Shown here piece by piece: positions 10,901 through 21,800 of a stretch of 64,000 nt of DNA. The translations under genes were made by a program, and so were the position numbers. The notes below the pieces were generated by a model. It was not told where the DNA came from. It saw only the letters and a list, made by a program, of their open reading frames with translations, and did no database searches. Position 1 is the first letter of the stretch. Each line of letters opens with the position of its first letter. Source of the DNA: Xiphophorus maculatus (taxonomy: Eukaryota; Chordata; Actinopteri; Cyprinodontiformes; Poeciliidae); assembly GCF_002775205.1 (NCBI RefSeq), contig NC_036456.1, positions 23,308,968-23,372,967 of the forward strand, given 5' to 3'.

Positions 10901-13565
10901 TTTTTGCTTTATTATCTAATCTGATTACTAGCAACAACTTAAAAAAACATCTTATTTAAAAGTGTTTCTAAACTTGACAGATTATTTCTGAATGTGAGCA
11001 TGTTTAGCTAAAATGTTTTGCTAGTTCTGAGTTTGTGAACTGTTTTGATAAAGTAGTGAGCTCACCTGGGCAGGTGAGTCAGCAGATAAATGAAGGAATC
11101 GGCCAATGAGAGCTTGGAGACGTCGCCTCGGTACGCCTTCAGCTTCTTCACCTTCAGAGGAACAAAAGCAGAGTTTTATCAAAACAAATATACGTTTATG
11201 AATAAATATATTATATTTCTCTCTGTAAGTGAGGATGTTTGTGCTTCAGACGTCAGATGAAATATTTCACCTCGTCTTTTTCTGGAAGCAGCTTCAGCAG
11301 CTCTCTCAGAGGCTCCGCCCCAAATGATTCACTGTTGCCATGGCGAATCTCATCCACCAGCGTCTGATTGGACCTGCAGGGGAAAATGCTTTATCTAATT
11401 AACAGCTAAATTACACTCCAAATGTGTTAAATGACACTTTGGTCAGTGTTAATCAGTTGTAAAAAATAAAAATAAACCAAACTCAGATTTAAAACAAGCT
11501 CATCTGGAGTTAAATAGAAGAAATGAAGATGAATTAAAATTTTTGCACAGGTTAATATGACTATTTATATCAGTGTAAAATAATTTATAGTCAGAGCGCC
11601 TCCCTCATATGTTCTGGTGTGTTTGTTTACAAGTTGTGTTAACAGGAGTTAGCCTATTAGCGATGCTATTCTAGCTATGATTAGCATCTCAATGCTAACA
11701 TGTAGCAGCACAGATGTTATGTAATGTCAGCATCAACCAGGCCTGTAATGATAATGAATTTTGTTGAACGATAAACTGTCCCAGAAATATTTGTGATATA
11801 CAATAATATTGTAGTTTTGAGATCATTTTAAACTAAAATAATGATAATAATGTCATATTAATGTGAGTACAAGATAAAAAAAACTTAAATTTCTACAGAA
11901 CATTTAACACTGGAACTTGAAACATTTTAAATATCCAAAATAAATAAAGGAAAAAAACTGAAACAACAGTGACTAAAATGGATTATGAAGGCTCTGTAAC
12001 CAAAATAAAGTTTCAAGAAATATTAGTTTCTCAGCTTAGACAGGGAAAACAGGCAAAAGGGCCAGGAAAGACTTTTAATTAACTATTTGGTACCGGATGT
12101 CAAACAATGGCGACATTGTATCGACTAATTAAGCTTGCGGCTTGTTTACTGTTGTCATAGCAACTGCCTACCAATATGGCTGTCAATTACAAAGTTCCTG
12201 GAACTTGAGAACTATGTATTACAGAACCTGACATCAACTTGATTATAATTTATAATTGAGTTTCTCCACTAATTAAAAATAAATATTTCCATTTATTTAC
12301 CTTTTGAACTGTTTGAGGAAGATTGCGATGTTCAGCCCTCGCTTCGAGTCGAGGATGGAGACCTGGTGTAAACACAGAGATGGTTAGAGTCTGGGTCCAA
12401 AGTGTCGACCAACAGGCATCAGAACCAGAACCAGGACCAGAACCTCGTCTTTGGCCTCCCTGAACGACACCCGGGTTTTTCCTCCTCTGGTCGGCGTGGA
12501 AACCGGCGGGCCGTCGCTCTGCGTGAAAAGCTCCTCGATTTTCTGGACATCAATCTGGAAATCCTGCTGGACTGGACCCTGAGTCCAGAGGTTGGCGTGA
12601 CCTTTGACCTGAAGCAAAGATTCAATTGTTTGTTCTAAAGCATAAGTTCTCATCAACTTATTGTTGGCACTCATCTTTAACAGGCGGCGTGAACTGATGG
12701 ATGAAAAAATGTCTGGTAAAAAGTTATGTTAAAAATTTTAGTGTTTGAAAGTGGTGAGGATTTTAGATTATAAAGGGTTAGCGGTTAACAGCAGATAAAT
12801 GGCTATCCTGTAACGGTAAGTTGTTTCTCTGCCATTAGCACATTTAGTAGCAAGTACATGAGGATGATTGACAGCACCTTTTGGATCTGAATGGTTGTCT
12901 TTGTGTATTTCTTCAGACAGAAATAGTAGCCCAGAGACAAGGAGATCGATCTTTTCAGAAATTATCTGTCTTATAACAAACTGTCACAACATGGTGACAG
13001 TTTTAACAAATAAAAATAGCATTTTCTTTATAAAAGCTACATGCTGAAGCTTTAATGTAATCAGTTTAAAATGAAAAAGCTTTAATCAAACAGCTTCTTT
13101 GAATATAACTTATAGTGTCAAGATGTCTTTGCTATTCGGTTCATGTACAAAAAACAAAACTTATCTCATTATTTTAGGTTTGTAATACATAAATTGAACA
13201 ACTTAATTTGTTTTTATGTGTTGCATAACATAATTTTGCGTAAATTTTGAAGTAAAGTCCACTGGTTGTGTTTTACAGTCTACCTGCTCCGCTGGAATCG
13301 TTTTCCAGAAGAAACTCCTCACCCTCTTCTTCTTCTTCATCCCACCTGGATTATCTGCAGGCAGCAGAGGAGGAGGCGGCGGCGGCGGAGGAAGAGGAGC
13401 AGGAGGAGGAGGAGGAAGGTTTTCTACGAGTTGGGTTCCATTTTTACTGTTGTGTGAAAATCTGAGCGCGGACGGCGGAGACATGGCCTCAGCGACGGCT
13501 GCGTCCTCCTGGAAGGAAAACCCCTGGATGTCGTTGGCCGGGGAGACGCTGCCCATGACGTGCAT
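1903..13565 (-). CDS. fhdc1: FH2 domain-containing protein 1 (inverted formin 1), 13 coding exons
   Basis: Formin family: FH2 dimers nucleate and elongate actin; FHDC1 in mammals also binds microtubules and affects Golgi and cilia. Coding exons in transcript order: 13565-13284, 12608-12444, 12362-12301, 11373-11271, 11151-11066, 9664-9564, 8717-8647, 6901-6794, 6586-6516, 5974-5857, 5180-5016, 4479-4387, 3945-1903. Each boundary has AG/GT and all phases join, giving 1155 residues, near the human length. Residues 51-69 are a proline-rich FH1 tract. FH2 starts at [16 protein letters not shown] (76-91), continues through [13 protein letters not shown] and [17 protein letters not shown] (exon 8, residues 291-326) and ends about residue 475 after a coiled coil. 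The 680-residue last exon is a disordered Ser/Thr/Lys tail that keeps [19 protein letters not shown] (about 917-935) and [15 protein letters not shown], both matching mammalian FHDC1. The start at 13565 (MHVM) matches the mammalian start. Identification is strong. Confidence 0.93.
4770..4985. repeat. MITE fragment, 'TTCACACC' family, in an fhdc1 intron
   Basis: Shares phrases (GTTCACTTCAACCAAACTGA, CTCCCCAAACGAACC, GGTGTGGATGAACCC) with the block at 28929-29723, in opposite orientation. Lies in the intron between fhdc1 coding exons 11 and 12. Confidence 0.55.
5275..5455. repeat. Short MITE with GGTAACACTTTATTT ends
   Basis: A 181-bp block bounded by GGTAACACTTTATTT and its near-perfect inverse AAATAAAGTGTTATC, with internal repeats of CACTTTTAATGGACTTT and AATGCAAGTTT. 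It is a typical non-autonomous fish DNA transposon, in an intron of fhdc1. Confidence 0.75.
6121..6465. repeat. MITE family A, copy 1
   Basis: Begins CACTGAAAAAACAC and ends with the inverse TGTTTTTGCAGTGTG. Internal marks shared with other copies are AATATCTTAGT, AACTTTTCAACAAGATATA, GCTTGTTTTAA, TTCATCAATATTAAGGA and ACTTAAAACAAG. Nearly palindromic over about 345 bases. Intron of fhdc1. Confidence 0.8.
6962..7745 (-). mobile_element. LINE fragment (reverse transcriptase C-terminal region), interrupted by a MITE
   Basis: On the minus strand, 7740-7555 reads [18 protein letters not shown] and 7140-6975 reads [20 protein letters not shown] followed by LKTRV. Both are hallmark phrases from the C-terminal end of reverse transcriptase in fish L2/Rex1-like non-LTR retrotransposons. 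The order is right for one element, but the middle is lost and a family A MITE (7241-7550) lies between the two parts. It is a dead relic in an fhdc1 intron, oriented with the host gene. Clade assignment is tentative. Confidence 0.7.
7241..7550. repeat. MITE family A, copy 2, nested in a LINE relic
   Basis: Starts AACTGCAAAAACACAAAAGT and ends TTTCCAGTGTTTT, with the family's AATAAGACAAAACTAACT, GTTTTAAGTAATT and TTTTTCATCAATATTGAGGA core. It separates the two LINE fragments. Confidence 0.75.
10499..10868. repeat. MITE family A, copy 3
   Basis: One of the most complete copies: CACTGCAAAAACACAAACAC at the left, the AGTACACTTGAAATAAGA and AGGAGCTTGTTTTAAGTCAA motifs, the inverse AAAACAAGCTTCTGTATCTT, and a degraded right end at TTGGTAACGTTTTGTG. 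Intron of fhdc1. Confidence 0.8.
11735..12010. repeat. Dispersed repeat shared with 30400-30610
   Basis: Shares GATAATATTG/ATACAATAATATTG, TTTTGAGA(C/T)CATTTT, AATATCCAAAATAAATAAA and the run to CTCTGTAAACAAAA with the block at 30400-30610. No open frame; likely a non-autonomous DNA transposon. Intron of fhdc1. Confidence 0.55.
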
Positions 13566-13609
13566 CGCCACGTCTGATTGGACGGGAACAGACTGAAGGG
13601 TCACCAGGA

Positions 13610-13654
13610 TCACGGGTAACCATGGTAACAGTGGAGAAGAGTCATTCGAAACAT
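13610..13654 (-). other. fhdc1: Upstream ORF in the fhdc1 leader
   Basis: The first coding exon of fhdc1 appears to begin after a TTTCCAG acceptor, at 13675. Between there and the main ATG at 13565 lies a 14-codon ATG-to-TGA frame. A second upstream ATG, in the strong context ACCATGG, is in another frame and overlaps the main start. Such uORFs normally lower translation; the effect here is inferred. Confidence 0.45.
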
Positions 13655-15741
13655 CAGCGGGTGAAGATCAGCAGCCTGGAAAGAAAAGTTGAAGAGAAAC
13701 AAAATTAAACACAAGTAGAAAACAATTTCAATGAACACTTGGATGCTGAAGACATCTGACTGTATTTGTGTTAGTACGGTCGCAATAACCAATAAATCAA
13801 CTAATCACATGATTAATTAAAGCAAACACAATCATTTCAATTTGAATGATTTATAGTTATATTTTGCTAGTAAAAGCTGGATGATAAAAGTTTTTAGTTT
13901 GGTGCTTAGGTCTTAAATATCCCTTTTAAAATTTGGAAGCAAACGCCAGAGTGACGCTGCTACGTTTAGAAACTTTATTGCTGTTTGGATGAATCTACTA
14001 GAACAATTTTATCTCAATTTTATATTATTGATTTCTTTTTTAATCCTGTTAAACTGGTGAAACTGGTGACGAGTTTCTAGACATTTTTTCTGCACATTTT
14101 CAGTCATTCTGGACTCAAATCCCCAGGATATTCAGTATTTTCCCATTTTAAATCAATGAATATAAAAAAATCACTATAAATTAAAAATGTAGAGGTCAGG
14201 ATATGAATACAGAATCTACAAAAAGATGGACTTATAGATGGATGATTTTTTTCCATATTAAGGTCTGTAATCATGTAGTTAAATTTAACCAAATTAAACT
14301 TGTATTTTTTGCAGCTTTAATTATTTTCTTTTTAAATCTTGTTTTTCTACTGGTAAAAACTCCTTTTCTCCTCTGATTTGAGGTTTTTCTCATCAATCCT
14401 CCTGCTGCTCAAAGGTTAATGAAGACCCGATCTCAGCAGTGATGTAAAGTTTCCAGTATCAGCTGCCTTGTTGACTCCACCGAACGGCTGCAGAGTTGTG
14501 ACAGGAAGCCCAAATATGGCTACCTTCCTGCAGGGTTTAATAATTTAATGCTCACTAAGGGAGGAAATCACCGTGTGAAGTTCTGGATTCACGTCAACAA
14601 ATATTTCCACTTCCTGCTGATGAATTAAAGACGACAGCGACGTTACATAAGCTAATCTCACATCTCTGATTGCCTGAATCCTTCCATCAAATTTTCTGCT
14701 CAATCGTGCTAACAACCGGAACCACCCAGTGTGTGAGAACCAGCGACCCGACCCAGCTGCTGCTGCTTTCTCCTGCTGTTATTTTAACATCCACATTCCT
14801 TCCTGAACCTAACAAAGTGTTATTTTTGGACTTTGGTTACTTTTTCACTCATTCTCTGTCCTCTAATAGACCATTTTCACCACAGCTGTGATTTAATCTT
14901 TACCTGGAAATAAGAAAAAAATGTAAAGATAACAGTTACTATCTGAAAACTTTTCCTAAAAAAAGAAAATGGTATCGTCACATGGGATAGTTTTCACAAA
15001 AGTTTTCATCCATATAAATCCACACAAACCCGACACTGAAAGTTGTATTAAACATGCCAAACCCCTAGGGGGTAGTGTAGCACAAAACTAAAACCAATCA
15101 GTAAATCAAAACCACTACTTCCTGTTGGGATTTAAACATGATGGCAGGACGTTCATTTATAGGTTAAACTACTTTTTTTATTAGAAAATAAACGATAAGG
15201 AATCGTTTTAAAGCAAATATGTGGCCATATTGTATTGGCACACAGAGTTTGCTTTCCCAGATATCAGGATGCAACTAATTTTTCACTTCATATCATTTTC
15301 TTTTCAGAAAAGTGAAAAAAAAAGAAGCTTAAAATCAAAATGTTTTCAGACTATAAAGTTGTGTTTCTTTTTTATAAAATGGCTCATTCTGTGTTTTTGG
15401 CAGCTCAACAGCGAAGCATCAGCCTCCATATTTTACATCCTTCCTCTGTCACAGCAACCGTCTCCATTTCCACCTTCAACTCTCACCAAGTTCACCTCCA
15501 AACGGCTCAACCTGAGCTTTTCCCTCTGATCGTTTCACTTCCATCACTATAAAATGTCATCAGTTAACCATCACAGATTGATATTCTGTATCATAATGCT
15601 GGTGGTCCAGAGTGCAGGAGATGCCAGGGATGCCATGTGTTGCCGGTCATTGACCCGCTGATTGCCGTGGAAACGGACCGCGTAGCAAACAATGACAGTT
15701 TGTTTATGTGGCGCACAACAAAAACAGGGTCACAGTTAGCA

Positions 15742-15779
15742 TATGTGTGTGTGTGCGTGTGTGTGTGTGTGTGTGTGTG
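15742..15779. repeat. (GT)n microsatellite
   Basis: About 19 TG units with one C interruption. Confidence 0.95.
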
Positions 15780-17146
15780 AAAGCTACGCTGACATCACAG
15801 CTGCCTCCGTCTTTTTCCTCACATCTTTCATCCGCCTGTCTTCAAAGGGAAGCAGAATAAAGGTTTACAGCTGGGCAGCGAAGACGCTGACCCGGGAAAA
15901 TCATCAGTTTTGGCCTCAAATTTTGAAAATAAACAAGGCACACATTTTCAGAAACATCATTTTGATCATTTTCTGCAGCCTCACAACTACTATTACCAAC
16001 CAGAGTTGCATTTATTTTAGTCAACATCCAAATAAACACAAAATATTGAAACGGTTAGGGAGAAAAATGCAAAAAAGCACAAAAGATATAAACAGAAAAC
16101 CCTACAAAACATAAGAAAACCAAATATAACATAAAAATTCACAAGCCACCATTCGTGCATGTTACTGCAAAGAGACGCACACAAAAAACTGTTAAGAAAA
16201 AATCTTATGTAGTTAAATAAAAGATCTTTAGAATGTGGCAAATTATTTTTAGTTGATTAATCAATTAATCGTCCCAATAATCGATTGATTAATTACTAAA
16301 ATAATCAGAGTCATGAAAATAAAAACAAAGCAGCTACTAAATGATTATGTGAGAAAAAGGAAAAAGTAGATAAATAAACCATCACAATATGATGCACAAC
16401 AACCACAGAGACACACACAAAAAATAAGAAATTAACTCAAGATCAAAGGAAGGAATAAAAAATTTACTGAAACAAAAAGACATGAAGCCAAATATTACAG
16501 ACATAATATGGCGGCCAAAAGACGTAGAAAAAACAACAAAAGATCACAAGTGAAAAAACGATATCTATCCAAACTCCTCAGACTCCTGATCTAAATGTGA
16601 AAGATTCAAATTTCTGCAGCTCTGTTTCACAAACTGGTCACCACCCAGTGCTGGTGACCTCAGCCCCAGAGGCATGCTGGGAAATCCACTGGGCCAGTGA
16701 AGCGCGCTCATTCAGAAAACAAAACCTCACTTCAACCGACCCAGTTATGATCCACGCATCCGTCCGTCGCTCGCTCCACATTCCTGCAGCAGCGACCTCG
16801 ATGGCGAAGGAGGCAGGAAGGGTGAATGAGTGACCGACCCCTTCCTCCTCCTCCTCTTCGTCACATGAGCACCGACTGAGCGCACTCACAGAGTGTTGGT
16901 AAATAATATGCAGAGAGCTCGGGATAAAATTTAACTGGAGTTTAAAAGTCCAAACTCGTTTTGTGTCGGAGAATCTGACATATTTTGATCACGAGTCAAG
17001 TTTATTTTAAAGCAACAAGGCAGCTCAAAGTGATTTACTTAAAAAAAAACAACTTAATTTTCAACTTTACAAACTCAGAAATTTAATTGTTGTTTTTTTT
17101 CTCAAGAATCTTTGGGATTAACCTCAAATTGATTTATTTTATTAGT

Positions 17147-17265
17147 CCATCCATCCATTTTCTAGCACCCATGTCCCTAGTGGGGTCAGGAGGGCTGCTG
17201 GTGCCTCTCCAGCTACGTTCCAGGCGCGAGGCGGGGTCACCCTGGACAGGTCACCGGTCTGTCGC
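17147..17265. repeat. Common teleost interspersed repeat (CATCCATCCATTTTCTAGC type)
   Basis: Contains CCATCCATCCATTTTCTAGC, CCCTAGTGGGGTCAGGAGG, CCAGCTACGTTCCAGG, GAGGCGGGGTCACC and GACAGGTCACCGGTCTGTCG, a very widespread fish repeat, probably a retroelement end. A fragment recurs near 1070. Confidence 0.65.
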
Positions 17266-20200
17266 AGTTGTTCTACTTTTTTCTGGAAAATTTTCAACTT
17301 TTTAAACTCAAAATCTTCTTAGGTTTTAATTTCTGATAATAATCTCAAAATTTCAGATTTTTTTCCTGGCAAATTTTTGACCTTTTAAACTGAGATATTT
17401 ACCTGTTTTTTCTAGTAATTTTTTAAAAATTTTGAAGCTCAAAAATTCCATGTTTTATTCTACAAAATGTCTGAGATTTAGCAAAAATTTTCTGAGTTTT
17501 TCTAGCCAATTTTCAACTTTTCAAGCTCAGAAATGTCTTTGTTATTCTAGAAAAGTTGCTCTGTTTTTATCTGCAGTGTCCCTAATATGCCATGTTAGAG
17601 GCTGGTAGAGGTTAAATCCTGTATTTGTTCATGCAGCTGCAATATTAGCTGAATAAAACGATAACAATGTGAGCTCTGAGTTTGGTCACCACTCCTCAGG
17701 GACGTGAACGTGTACGGCAAAACAAACACGGTTCGTAGAAACCTGTTTGAAAAACAAAACAAGGACAAATATTGACACTTCAGATTCATCTGACCTCTTC
17801 TGTGTGGCACAAAGGAGGACGAAGAAAAGCACACAAGTCATTATGTGATCCACCGTAACGCAGTCAGAGAGACAATCTGATCTGTGGAGTTATTCAAATG
17901 CAAGCAGCTCATCTGGAAATGACGTGAACACGAGGTTTCCCTGTGCTGCTGATAAATTAAAAGTGAAAAACTCAAAACGGATCAGAGGTAAACAGCTTTA
18001 TTCTATTATCTGGAGTCAAACATAATAATCTCTGCTCGGTTCTAACACTTCTCTGCAGCTTATATGCATGAAAGAAAAGTTAATAATTGTTGTAAAATGT
18101 GTATGGAAAGTTACACGTTGTTCCAAAAACAGCTGGCCAAAGCCTTGGTGAACCTCAGCTCTGGATTAAAAAACAACAATAACATAATAATACATGTTTC
18201 CAATGATAAATTGATGCAAAATGATTAAAAGGTTTTAAGATGGAACACATTTTTGGGAGGAATATGCTGTTATTGGTGGTTTTATTTCATCTTTAATTTA
18301 TTCCTAACCTGCAGATGAATAGAAACAATTCAGATAAAAGACAAATCTTTTATGCAACTAATAAATGATAAATTAACCTTTTTACAAGATTTTACAAATG
18401 GGAACGTTCAGTTCTTCTGTAAATGAATCCTGTGAATGAACATTTTTCTTTCAGTGCGTACAATAAGTGCCAATAACTGCTTTTTGGTTTTGTTTTACTA
18501 CATTTTCAAGATTTGAACCAATAATTATTTTCAATTTTACATTTTTCTCAAAATTTTTAGTATGTTTGTAGGAAGGGATGTAAAAAAAAAATCATTTTTT
18601 TTCAGACACTGAGTCATAACGAGCTTTAACATCTCTTTAAATTTTCTTTAGGTTTTTATGGCGGCTGCTTGTTGCTCAGCAGTCTGACAGATTACCGCTC
18701 CCACACTTTTTGTGACAGATTTCCAAACGGGGAAACGGAGCGCTGCAGAAACGGTTCAGAGATGTGAAGGGACGGATTTAAAGCCCAGAAATTAATCACA
18801 GTCTTCCTCGATTGGTGGGAATATTTAAATATAAACACTTAAACGCAGTGTAAACTAATGGTGCAGAAGACCTTTTTAGACATTGAATTCATAGCACAGA
18901 TTTATTTTTTTTATCATGAGCAGATGTAAATAAGATTTATTTTTTCCAGAAACCTGCAAAAAATCACGTTCATATTTTCTGGTCACCAGTTTTAATTACT
19001 TCTTAAATTACTTCTTTATGATACATACGTTGTAGTTTCCTTGTTTTGTATTTATTGTTTGTATTAATTAACAACATTAGCGTAGTTAAGTCATTTTAAC
19101 TTTGTTTGCCTTTGACTGTTTTTTAGCAGGACAAATTGAGTATCGTCAAATGAAAAATAGTCTTTTGGTTAATCCTGGTGCATTTACAGTGTAGTTAATT
19201 AGTCACTATTGCAGAATCAGAGCAGTATTGAAGTCAAAACTATACAGAAAATATGAATATTTTGCATAAGATTAAAAAGCTTCTTGAACCCAGAACTCAA
19301 AAAAGTTACAATTTTTGCTTCACCTGGTTCTAATTCTGTAATAATATATAGAAAGTGACAATTTTTTAAAATGTGAATAATCAATTACTATAATAATCAG
19401 TAGTTGCAGCCCTAAAAGAAATACAGGCAAGTATTTATACAGCTGTTGCTCATGACTATTTATGAGACCATTCACAAATTATCTATAAATACTATAGAAT
19501 ATATAATAAAACATGATTAGCCAGAAAAAAACAAACTTAGCGTTAACAGAATCATCCAAGAAATACTTAATATATTTATCCACAACATTTAAACAAATAA
19601 AGCTTCTAAAGAAATGTTGAAGAGAATATCTAAAAAAAATAAAGAATCCAACAATACAAACAGGAAACACAAAATCAAAAATTAACTCTGCACCTGCTGG
19701 CAATGAAATAAATCCCTTTCAGATTAATCTAATTAATAAATACAATAATACCAATCATAAATCTATCTACTCATAAAACAATATGTGAATAAATTACATT
19801 TTACCATCCAAAAACCAACTGAAGTACCAACAAATATCGTCTGAATGGGCCAAGAAGGTGAGAAGGCAAATAAACTTGTGATTTATTAAAACAACTTACC
19901 GCCAAAGTTTAACACCTAATTATTATTTTCATCAGCAGTGCGATTATTTCCACAAACAAACATCCACATTTTATTTATTGGTGAAGAAAGAGTCCAAACA
20001 CAAAGAAAACCATCAAAAAACAAACCATAAATTAAGAATAACGCTCTCTCACTTCCATAAAGAAGGAAAACATCAACATGGAGTTCTGCTGTAAGCAGCA
20101 AACTCTCTGACAAACATCCAAACTTCTCCACAGCAGCAGGTAAACTCCCTGAGGAGGAGGAGAAAGCATCTGCCTCGTTTCACGGCCAACCAGCACCAAA

Positions 20201-20694
20201 GGCACGTGTTTAAGAAGCTCTGGGTTGGACCTGGACCCCCCAACCAGACGGGAACCAGGCAAACATCCAAGCCGCCTGCTGAACGGCATCATGGGACTCT
20301 GATAATAGAAAAACAGCTAAATGAAAGCAAATCCCTGCTAAGTCGTTTTCTCTGCTCTGTTCTGTGACGGAGGGAAACAGGATGATTACCGCCAAGCAAA
20401 AGGAGCTGGCTGAGCATCCGCTGGTCTCTGGGGTTACCATGGCAACGGGGACAGACACCCTCAAACAGCATCGCATTTCTAAAATGTCACCCCCCCCCAC
20501 TTCCCTTCAGTGTTGTCGCCGCGGTCACAGGAGGGTCAGGGGGTCAAAGCTGGAGCGCTGAGCCAGGCAAGGAGCTTACTGGGAGGACTGGGAGGAGAAC
20601 TGGACACAAACTGGTGACCATGGGATGGCAGCAACACTTTCTACAAGAATGATTTAGTTTATCACTAGAGCAACAATCAATCAGTGATTAGTCT

Positions 20695-20778
20695 GGATGG
20701 ATGGATGGATGGATGGATGGATGGATGGATGGATGGATGGATGGATGGATGGATGGATGGATGGATGGATGGATGGAT
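20695..20778. repeat. (GGAT)21 microsatellite
   Basis: About 21 uninterrupted ATGG/GGAT tetramers. The protein-like frame across it (repeated MDGW) is an artefact. Confidence 0.97.
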
Positions 20779-21580
20779 AGATAAAGACTTTTACTTTAAA
20801 AGTTTGCAACCTCCTTGGCCAAACGTTTATTGGTTTAAACAATTTTTTGCTTTAAAGCTTAAACAATTAGAACTCTGAAATTCAAACCACTTTTCAGACT
20901 AAATAGTTGTTTTTAAGTTTCAAAATTAGTTTTTCAGATTCCTTCTTTCTTTTTTGGAACAACCTTTAAGGCCCCAATTTAGCTCCATACAAACTATTGT
21001 CAGAATCTAATTTACTTGTCATCAATGTCAACGTTTTACAATTTTAGTGTTGTAACCAACCTGCTAATAATATAGCAAAAAGAAAACAGATTGTACTAAT
21101 TTTTGTTGAACTCACATTAAAAATCCCAAACAAAACATAGTACAGCTACTATTTCAGCAACAAATAAACTGAATATTATGTCCAGGCTGGGCTTCGGCCC
21201 CAGAGGTTCAGGATCCTAAAGACGCCTCTGTCATTAAGCTGTAATAATGTAGAAGTCTATGTGGCGCTATAATGACATCATCACGATGACATGCAACACA
21301 AAACTGATAGGAAGTGACAATAAAGGGAAAATACAGAAAGAAGCTGATTATTATTTTCTTTTATTAAAGTTAGACTAAAATACAAACTCGAAGGTGTTTA
21401 AAAACATAAAGGATATGTTTAATAAATTACGGTTATTGTTGTCAAATAAGCTAGCAATTCATCAAATATGAAGTTATACACCTGCACACTTCCTCAGTGT
21501 CACCAAACATCAGTGTTTTTAAATAACATATCAAATGTAAAGCGTTTAAAAACAGACGTTAAAACACAAAATAAACCCAC

Positions 21581-21800
21581 CGGAATGAATGTCTCCCGGT
21601 TTAAATCCTTCAAACGAGCCAGAAACAGGGAAGAAACACCGATTCCCGGATCCACGGTCCGTGTTTTTCTGCCAAAGTCTCCAACGGTCTGAGTCCGACC
21701 TGCCAGCGCGTGCGGGGGAAAAGCTGCCAGCGGCGGGAATCACGCATGCGCGCTGACTCAGGTGGAGGGAACCCCCGCTCTCTCTCTCTAGCTCTATCGG
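21581..21800 (-). promoter_or_regulatory. fhdc1: Candidate fhdc1 promoter and non-coding first exon
   Basis: A CpG-rich island in AT-rich surroundings. It holds a CGCATGCGCG core at 21743-21752 that fits the NRF1 consensus, a TGACTCA (AP-1-like) site beside it and a GC box-like CCGCCCACCC near 21803. On the minus strand a donor TCCG/GTGGGT ends a possible leader exon at 21581; the next exon would begin at the acceptor at 13675. Assigning it to fhdc1 rests on position and strand only. Confidence 0.4.

Larger units (their letters stand above)
13676..21580. other. Presumed fhdc1 first intron / upstream region, no gene seen
   Basis: AT-rich, with no domain-bearing open frame on either strand. 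Holds a GT microsatellite at 15742-15779, hAT-like terminal fragments (GATTAATCAATTAATCG near 16254-16300, TAGTTGCAGCCCTA near 19401), a fish interspersed repeat at 17147-17265 and a GGAT microsatellite at 20695-20778. A more GC-rich spot at 16730-16870 with a TCACATGAG E-box-like site could be regulatory; nothing proves it. Confidence 0.5.

Noticed and set aside
20684-20878. 64-residue frame with repeated MDGW
   Set aside because: Translation of the GGAT microsatellite.
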